Part shown: piece after piece, positions 6,310-11,315 of the stretch
How the letters are laid out: each line of letters opens with the position of its first letter
Position numbering within the stretch: the stretch's first letter is position 1
Assembly (NCBI GenBank): GCA_015657535.1
Contig: JADHZB010000124.1
Location: 1-11,315, forward strand
Length of the DNA stretch: 11,315 bases
Source: Nephromyces sp. MM_2019
Lineage: Eukaryota; Apicomplexa; Aconoidasida; Nephromycida
Reading direction: 5' to 3'
Translations under genes and position numbers: made by a program
Notes under the pieces: generated by a model
Seen by the model: only the letters and a program-made list of their open reading frames with translations
The model's database searches: none
Told to the model about the DNA's origin: nothing

Positions 6310-9300
6310 GTATGTTTAGGGATGTTTAATGAGAAGTTTTGGTTTATATGTTGATATAGAGTTTCATCAGTTGTAGGTTTGAAGATATGTGGCTTTTCGT
6401 GTGTTGTTGAGTGTGTGTTTTGTGTGTGTTTTGTGTGTGTGTCGATGGGTGTGTGCGTGTCTTGTATGTGTTGTGTGTATATGTATTTCTGTGTTGAGTG
6501 TTGTATGTGCGTGTGCTACGGTAGTTTGTTTTTCTGTTATTTTATAAGTTTAATGATGATAAAATATCGCCTTTTTTTGACCCTCTGCTGTAGTTGCCTA
6601 GTCCCCTGTTGTCCACTGAGTATAAAGGTTCTCCTCTTACACTCCCCCCTTTTTTTTTAAGCCTACGTCTGCTTACATCTCATTTCCAACCCATTTCCCT
6701 CAAAACCCCCACAACCCCCTACCTCAAACTCCCGCACACCCTCCCACCCTCGAATCCCCCCACAATCCCCACTCTCGAACCCCCCAACCCTCCCAGCCCC
6801 CCAATCCCTTCAAAACCCCCCAAAACCTCTCCACACCCTAGCCTCCACCTCCCTCAACCTCCCCCGTCTACACACAGGTTACCAGCATAATAGCTTTACC
6901 CAAGAAAGGCTTAAGGTCGATGAAATTTTCCAGCCTATTTTTAAGCTTTTCGCTCGACGGGACTTGTAAGGTTTGGGGGCTTCTCAGCGAGTCTTCAATG
7001 AGGAAATCCAGAGAGGGGAAGCCTACTCACTCCCCCAAACGTGTGGAGGGTGTGAATCTTGCTCCCTCCTCTTCAGCTTATGTCACCCTCATAAGATCAA
7101 TCAGCTTAGGAGCTTCTGTAATCGACGCTTTATACTGTGCTGACTCTGATGGAGGCGACATTCTGATGCTTCAAAAGGGGTGCTTTAACGAGGATGCGTG
7201 GGGCGGGGAAGAAGCTGAAGACTGGGGGTTAGGGGGGTCTTTTGAAGGAGAAAAGTTCAGCTCTGAGCTTCGCTCTTTCTCTATCAAGCGATTCAACCTG
7301 TGTGCGAAGGGTTTGAGTGATACTATGGATGAATCAGGTGGGAGATTTTTAGTGTGTGGATGTATGGGGGTGGGTTGGTATGTGTCAGAGTATGTGTCAG
7401 TGTGTGTGTGCTTTCCTGGTGTAACTAGTGTTATGAAACTTGGATTGTATGGTTATCTACGGCGTAGAAATTTTGTGTGTGATTTTGCTTGTCTGTGTGT
7501 GTTTCACACCTCTATGCGTGGCCTACCCTCTGTCTTTCTGCAACACCCCATCTGTGTGTATGCATTTCCCCCCCCCCAATTTTGTAAATCTCACCACCTT
7601 CTACCCAGCAACTCACCCCGTTTCACCCCCTTCTTCAGGTGTGCAACTGATCAATATCAAGGAGGAGCTCAGCTTCAGCCTAGCAGAGCCGATAGAATGC
7701 TTTGCTGTGTGTAAAAGAGGCGATTTCTTAGCGTTTACTTCAGGCAACTCCATAGTACTGTGTGCGACTCATCTAAATGGCTTGGCTTTGCTTCAGCATT
7801 CCTTGCCTTTAACAGTACTAGAGTTCCACCCTAAGGGGGATTACTTGGTGTCTGGAGATCTGGAGGGTAAGGTGGTTACCTGGAGGTTTAAAGAGGGTGT
7901 GCGTTTCCTCAATAAAGATGTGTTATTGAGGGAGCAAAGTCGGTTTACTGCTTTCCCTGCCTATCCCCAGAGGAGTGTGTGTGCTTCAGGTGGTGTACGT
8001 TCACTCCCTGAAGATGCAGTTTTGGGGAAAAGAGAAAGTGGGGGGTCGTCAAAGGGGGGGGAAAGGGATTGTGGGAAGGGGTTGAGGAGGGGTGGGTGGG
8101 CCGAGGGGGGTAAATCTTTTCACGTGATGAAGGGGGTTCGTGATGAGTCATCCCGTTATAATTTAGGTGGTGGAGGAGTCGTTTGCTCTTCGTTTGGTGC
8201 TACTTCTTCTCACCCCTCCTCTTCTCCCTCTTCTTCTCCCGCTTCTTCTCCCCCTGCTTCCTCTCCGTCGGCTACCCAGAATCCCCCTTCTACTACCTCT
8301 GAAACCTCCCTTGGTGGTATAATAGCGGGGGGTGGTATTCTACCTTGTAATGCCAACAGTACAGGGGGGCTGGTGGTGCACCACCAGCAGACTCTGTCTT
8401 CCGCTTTCTCATCATCTACCGCCGATGGAGGGGAGTGGAAAGGGGTGGATGTAGCTGATGGATATGGAGCTAATTGCCATTCTAGTTCTCCTGCTGAAGG
8501 CTTCATTAACGGCAATTTCAAGCGAAGACGCAGTAGTCTGGTTGATAGTTCAAGTAGTGTGTGTAGCAGTGATGGTGCAAAGCATGAGGACGCTTCCCCC
8601 CCTATAAACACGGTTGATAACCCCTCCTCTTTATCGTGTGTGTGTGTGGATTTCGACCAGGCTGCTCTAGCCAAGGGGGGTTTGGAATGCAATATATCAA
8701 CCAGGATGAAGTACTCAAAAGTTCCTGGTGATTGCAGCGAGGAAAAGGGAGAAACTGATGCTTCAGAGTCTACTAGCGACTCGATTACTTCGTCTTCATC
8801 TAATCGCTTTATCAAGAGCGATTTAGAGGGAAAAATCGGCGACGAATCTACTAGAGGGGGGGGAAATGGTGTGTTAGATAGGGCTGAAAATGACCTAGCA
8901 GATGCTCTCTCTATGAAGAAGCGAACTCTTAAGCCTTTGAGTGAGTTTGATTGTGTTTGTGACGGTAAAGCGGCGAATACAGCGTTTAATTTGAATTCCA
9001 CTGCTTTGGAGGGAGGTGTATATACTCCTCCTGTTAATATGGATGGGGATGCTCTCTCTGGTGCGGATAAGGAGGCACGTTTTTCCTCTGAAAGCAGCCT
9101 TTTGGGGGAAGTAGAGTCGAAGCAAAGGAACAAACGCAAAGGAGACAGGAGCAGCGCCTCTTCTAATCTTTTAGAGAGTTTTCAACCAGAAAACAGCGAT
9201 CAATCGGAAAGTTTTGATCACCCCGAAAGCACCTTCAATCACCCCGAAAGCACCTTCAATCACCCCGAAAGCGGCCATCATGCTAGAAACTCTTCCACAC

Positions 9301-11315
9301 ACTACTCCCACCCCAAGCTTTACTCTCCAAGAAGCCTCTTTGCAATCTTACTCCCTCATTATCATCGCGGGAGCTTTGCAGGCAACCAGCAGCTATCGAT
9401 AACTTCTACTTCCCACTGGCACGCACACGCAGTAAACTGCATTGCCTTCACTTCAGACGGCCTTCTTCTCATCTCAGGTGGTGAAGAGGCGGTGGTGGTT
9501 TTGACTGTCTTAAGCAATAATAGCAGGCAGTTCTTACCTAGGCTGGGAGCTCCTATTATTAGCCTTGTGTGCGGGGTTTTACCGGGTGTTTCGGCGGGTA
9601 AAGAGGCTTCAAATACGCTGGGAAGCAGCAGTGATAGCCTCCTACTGGTGGCTTGTGGAGATAACAGCTTGAAGATGGTTGATCTTGGGTTGCTAAAGAT
9701 AGTGAGATCAATTAGGGGTATAGATACGTCCTTCTTACCTGAACTAACTTATGAAACCCTGAGGAGTAGCTCTGCTAGGGCTGACAAGATGAGGGTTTTA
9801 CAGCATGAAGAGGGAGGGTTTTCAAAGGAGAATGATGCCTGGGAATCTCAATATGAGGAATTTACCATGAAAGGTGTGTGTTGGGATGTGGGTTTTAAAG
9901 TGTGTGTCGGAGTTTTTTGTGTATGAGTTTCTATCTGTGTGTGTCTGAGTTTTTTGTATGTGAGTTTCTCTGTGTTTGTAGGTTTCTCTGGGTATGCGAG
10001 TTTCTCTCTGCTTGTGTGTGTTTCATTCTCTTTTAGCGCTTCGTCTATGGCCACCACAAGAGCTTGCCCCCACTCTATTTTCCACCCATGCGGAGCTGTG
10101 TGTTTGTGAAAAGCAGGGTGAGATTGATTCCTGCTCTGAATGTTTGAGAGGTGTGTGTGCACCCAAAAACTCGTACTTTGAGCTTTTCTCTGAATGTGCC
10201 TGCAGCCTCTCCCAATGCAGATTTAAGTGCTGAAAAGCTAGTTAATCAAGTCTTGGCATACGTTGAGTCATCAATGAGCTCCTTCCGTGGGCAAGTATTC
10301 ATGTCTCCCCTCTTCAACCAGGAAGGCATGCAAAGTTCTACGGCAGGGAGTATCGTGGTTCTAGGTTTACATGTGAGTTGAGGGCTTTTGGGGGGGTTTT
10401 TGGGGGCTTTTGGGGGGCTTTTGGGGGGGTTTTGGGTGGTTTTCCAGAGTTAGCTTTAGGATGTCTCTGAGTGCAACTTTAAGGCCAATTTTGGAGGATG
10501 TAGAGTACTGCAACCATGGAAATTTCAAAGGTCTTAAGTGTTTTGCTAAACTTGATGCTTTTCATGTAGAATAACGCACGGTAGACACCGTGCGTTATTC
10601 AAACCAATCTGATTGAGTGTACGTACACACATCTTTCCAGTCTTTTGCATAAAAGTTGCTTGCATTGTGAGGAATTTCCTCTTTCTTTCTAGTCTTTAGG
10701 TGTACGTACTCTTGAATTTTTTTTGTTTTAGCCTGTTTGATGCTTGTGATTCCCCTTAATGTGTGTGTGCGTTCATGTGTGTGTGTGTGTGTATATTTTT
10801 GTGCTTTGTGTGTTTTTATGTACTTCTCTGGCTGTAATTTTGGTGTGTGCGTATTTTTGACTTTTTTTTCGACGCTCTAATTTTGTGTGTGTTGCGTCTT
10901 CATCAGGGTAAGCGTGTGCAGATCTTTGATATTACGAGGAAGAAGTCATTGCAGCACATCTACGGCCACAAACGCAACTTCGTGTCGCGAGTTGATGAGG
11001 GATTTGGTGATCAATGGATAATAGATAAGGTAAGCCATAATTTGCATTGGCTGAAGGTCTGCTCTGTGTGTGTGCATCTGTGTGTTAAAGAGCGAAATAC
11101 TTTGAGGCTTATACTCTCTATCAACTATGTTACTCAATGCCACTGGTTTAGGTGTATTACACTGAAAATTCACCTTCTTACCTCCGAAAAAGGTGTGTTT
11201 ATTCCCCCTCTTCATCACTGTTAGTTCCTTCATTCTATTCATCTCGTTTCTACGCTCTGAAACCTACTCTTCTTCCCCCTTAGCATCCCCAGAGCACTTT
11301 TCCGTGTGTTACAAC
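6118..11315 (+). CDS. WDR75/Utp17 (Nan1) homologue, WD40 subunit of t-UTP/UtpA, 5' part, 3' end off window
   Basis: In yeast and human this protein belongs to the t-UTP/UtpA subcomplex of the SSU processome, which acts in the nucleolus in pre-18S rRNA transcription and processing. The model is join(6118..6309, 6878..7337, 7639..9873, 10037..10117, 10206..10372, 10907..11029, 11152..11192, 11284..11315), about 1,110 codons in one frame. The first WD repeat (GGGNLVARRP ... LLAHTDAVTSIIALP ... FSLDGTCKVW, residues 17-101) follows the WDR75 N-terminus. Another repeat ends GDYLVSGDLEGKVVTWRF near 299. The family signature HWHAHAVNCIAF ... GGEEAVVVL ... QFLPRLGAPI is at about 810-858. IVVLGLHGKRVQIFDITRKK (about 1038-1057) matches the start of the second propeller. 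Human WDR75 is 830 residues. The excess here is mostly an insertion of about 500 residues. Family assignment is strong. Confidence 0.9.
6310..6877 (+). other. WDR75 intron 1, bipartite TG-rich then C-rich
   Basis: This 568-nt intron runs from GTATGT to CTACACACAG. About 6395-6530 is dominated by TGTGTG. About 6640-6870 is dominated by C-runs (CCCCC, ACCCCC) with very few G, so the opposite strand carries many G-tracts. Joining across it restores HTDA|VTSII in frame, which confirms the boundaries. Confidence 0.88.
6878..7337 (+). CDS. WDR75 exon 2 (residues 65-217 plus one base)
   Basis: It begins VTSIIALPKKGLRSMKFSSL and then FLSFSLDGTCKVWGLLSE, completing WD repeat 1. The next part has an acidic/Gly stretch (DAWGGEEAEDWGLGG). 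The donor chosen is TCAG|GTGGGA, phase 1. An in-phase alternative is GAT|GTATGG (exon end 7361), which would add eight residues. Confidence 0.8.
7338..7638 (+). other. WDR75 intron 2
   Basis: This 301-nt intron has a TG-rich 5' half and a C-rich 3' half (C9 run near 7569-7577) ending CCCTTCTTCAG. It repeats the bipartite layout of intron 1. Confidence 0.8.
7639..9873 (+). CDS. WDR75 exon 3, large exon with low-complexity insertion
   Basis: This 2,235-nt exon covers residues 218-962. It starts VQLINIKEELSFSLAEPIEC, forms WD repeats up to VVTWRFKEGV (about 303), then has about 500 residues of Ser/Gly/Asp/Asn-rich sequence, and resumes at SHWHAHAVNCIAFTSDG. The frame is open throughout, so no intron is required inside the insertion. 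The donor is AAAG|GTGTGT, phase 1. Confidence 0.87.
7993..8004. repeat. One-mismatch palindrome GTGTACGTTCAC inside exon 3
   Basis: Followed by TCCCTGAAGATGCAG, which resembles the CTGAAGATACAG that follows the palindrome at 6070. It lies in coding sequence (GGVRSLPEDAV) within the low-complexity insertion. Confidence 0.6.
8035..8115 (+). repeat. G-run tract in coding strand, G-quadruplex-prone
   Basis: Runs of 3-8 G recur with short spacers (GGGGGG, GGGGGGGG, GGGG, GGGG). They encode a Gly/Lys/Arg/Glu-rich part of the insertion. Confidence 0.75.
8205..8275 (+). repeat. Polypyrimidine CCTCTTCT tract coding a Ser/Pro repeat
   Basis: An almost purine-free strand built from TCTTCTCCC-like units encodes SSHPSSSPSSSPASSPPASS. 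Confidence 0.8.
8370..8387. repeat. Perfect 18-bp palindrome in exon 3
   Basis: CTGGTGGTGCACCACCAG equals its own reverse complement. It encodes GLVVHHQ within the insertion. Confidence 0.9.
9016..9027. repeat. One-mismatch palindrome GTGTATATACTC inside exon 3
   Basis: Flanked by GGAG...CTCC, so that GGAGGTGTATATACTCCTCC is near-palindromic. It is read as GGVYTPP in the coding frame. Confidence 0.6.
9213..9275 (+). repeat. 21-bp coding tandem repeat, three copies
   Basis: Units at 9213, 9234 and 9255 (TTCAATCACCCCGAAAGCACC) encode the heptad F-[DN]-H-P-E-S-[TG]. A preceding DQSES looks like a decayed fourth unit. Confidence 0.95.
9874..10036 (+). other. WDR75 intron 3
   Basis: This 163-nt intron runs from GTGTGTGTTGGG to CATTCTCTTTTAG. 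It contains a repeated GAGTTTCTCTSTG-like motif. Confidence 0.75.
10037..10117 (+). CDS. WDR75 exon 4
   Basis: It completes an Ala codon and encodes LRLWPPQELAPTLFSTHAEL then CVCEKQ. The donor is CAGG|GTGAGA, phase 1, matching the next exon. Sequence conservation is not obvious here, so support is from phase and splice sites. Confidence 0.65.
10118..10205 (+). other. WDR75 intron 4, 88 nt
   Basis: The shortest intron in the window, GTGAGA to TGCCTGCAG. A second in-phase CAG acceptor lies 15 nt further on (10220). Confidence 0.65.
10206..10372 (+). CDS. WDR75 exon 5
   Basis: It encodes ASPNADLSAEKLVNQVLAYV, then ESSMSSFRGQVFMSPLFNQE, then GMQSSTAGSIVVLGLH. The last six residues align with the strand that precedes 'GxLQ' in the second WDR75 propeller. 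The donor is CAT|GTGAGT, phase 0. Confidence 0.8.
10382..10436 (+). repeat. Regular G-run array (CTTTTGGGGGG)n, G-quadruplex-prone
   Basis: Six runs of 3, 7, 5, 6, 7 and 3 G are separated by 4-5 nt pyrimidine loops (CTTTT or TTTTT). It starts 9 nt inside the 5' splice site on the transcribed sense strand. Confidence 0.9.
10569..10600. repeat. Perfect 14-bp inverted repeat with AGAC loop
   Basis: GAATAACGCACGGT, loop AGAC, ACCGTGCGTTATTC. All 14 pairs are Watson-Crick. It lies mid-intron with no flanking ORF. Confidence 0.95.
10617..10628. repeat. 12-bp palindrome GTGTACGTACAC, WDR75 intron 5
   Basis: Exact copy 16 bp after the hairpin. A one-mismatch copy, GTGTACGTACTC, follows at 10700-10711. 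Confidence 0.9.
10907..11029 (+). CDS. WDR75 exon 6 (residues 1046-1086)
   Basis: It encodes GKRVQIFDITRKKSLQHIYG then HKRNFVSRVDEGFGDQWIID plus K. This matches the WDR75/Utp17 segment where a 'GxLQxY' strand is followed by an NxVS motif. The acceptor is CTTCATCAG| and the donor is AAG|GTAAGC, both phase 0. Confidence 0.87.
11030..11151 (+). other. WDR75 intron 6, 122 nt
   Basis: GTAAGC to CACTGGTTTAG, with a TG-rich segment near 11066-11084. Confidence 0.65.
11152..11192 (+). CDS. WDR75 exon 7, tentative
   Basis: It encodes VYYTENSPSYLRK plus two bases, placed where the family has V-x(4-5)-SP-x-x-x-L. The donor is AAAG|GTGTGT, phase 2. The exon is short, so its support is limited to phase, splice sites and weak similarity. 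Confidence 0.5.
11284..11315 (+). CDS. WDR75 exon 8, start only, tentative
   Basis: After the pyrimidine-rich acceptor CTTCCCCCTTAG|, phase-2 joining gives S-IPRALFRVLQ up to the window edge. Too little is visible to test against the family. Confidence 0.35.

Larger units (their letters stand above)
10373..10906 (+). other. WDR75 intron 5, structure-rich
   Basis: This 534-nt intron holds, in order, a G-run array (10382-10436), a perfect hairpin (10569-10600), a palindrome (10617-10628), a near copy (10700-10711) and a TG microsatellite (about 10760-10815). It ends GTCTTCATCAG. Confidence 0.85.

Noticed and set aside
8210..9139. 309-codon open frame antisense to WDR75 exon 3
   Set aside because: It is opposite a frame that is continuous with conserved WD40 sequence on both sides. 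Its openness follows from the codon composition of the Ser/Gly-rich insertion, and it has no recognisable domain.

Overview
The window is nuclear DNA from an intron-rich eukaryote. Coding sequence lies in short exons with GT...AG boundaries and preserved phase. Introns are loaded with (TG)n/(AC)n tracts, and nothing resembles a bacterial operon. The long Ser/Gly/Asp-rich insertion in a conserved protein and the dense simple repeats suggest a protist, perhaps an alveolate. The taxonomic guess is inference only.

Layout. (1) Bases 1-2804, minus strand: the 5' six exons of a ubiquitin C-terminal hydrolase (UCH, peptidase C12, UCHL1/UCHL3 type). The start codon is at 2804, the catalytic Cys is in exon 4, and the part carrying the catalytic His and Asp runs off the left edge. 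(2) Bases 2805-2963: a short spacer that may be a bidirectional promoter. A small ORF or first exon of unknown product (2964-3073, plus) starts beyond it and ends exactly at a GTAAGT donor. (3) Bases 3074-6117: no confidently recognised gene. It holds a 28-33 bp AT/AC minisatellite (about 3589-3905), a 34-bp tandem array in which most units carry a palindrome (4163-4400), TG-rich tracts, a 24-bp triplet repeat (5811-5882) and several ORF-like stretches of uncertain status. (4) Bases 6118-11315, plus strand: the 5' portion (eight exons, the last two tentative, open at the right edge) of a WDR75/Utp17 (Nan1) homologue, a WD40 protein of the t-UTP/UtpA part of the small-subunit processome. A low-complexity insertion of about 500 residues splits its first propeller.

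The two recognised genes are divergently arranged housekeeping genes, one for ubiquitin recycling and one for pre-rRNA transcription and processing. No functional link between them is evident. Features that cut across both genes are the sense-strand bias of TG-rich introns, a recurrent 12-bp palindrome GTGTACGTACAC (and GTGTATATACAC), and structure-prone elements in WDR75 intron 5: a perfect 14-bp hairpin and a regular array of G-runs.
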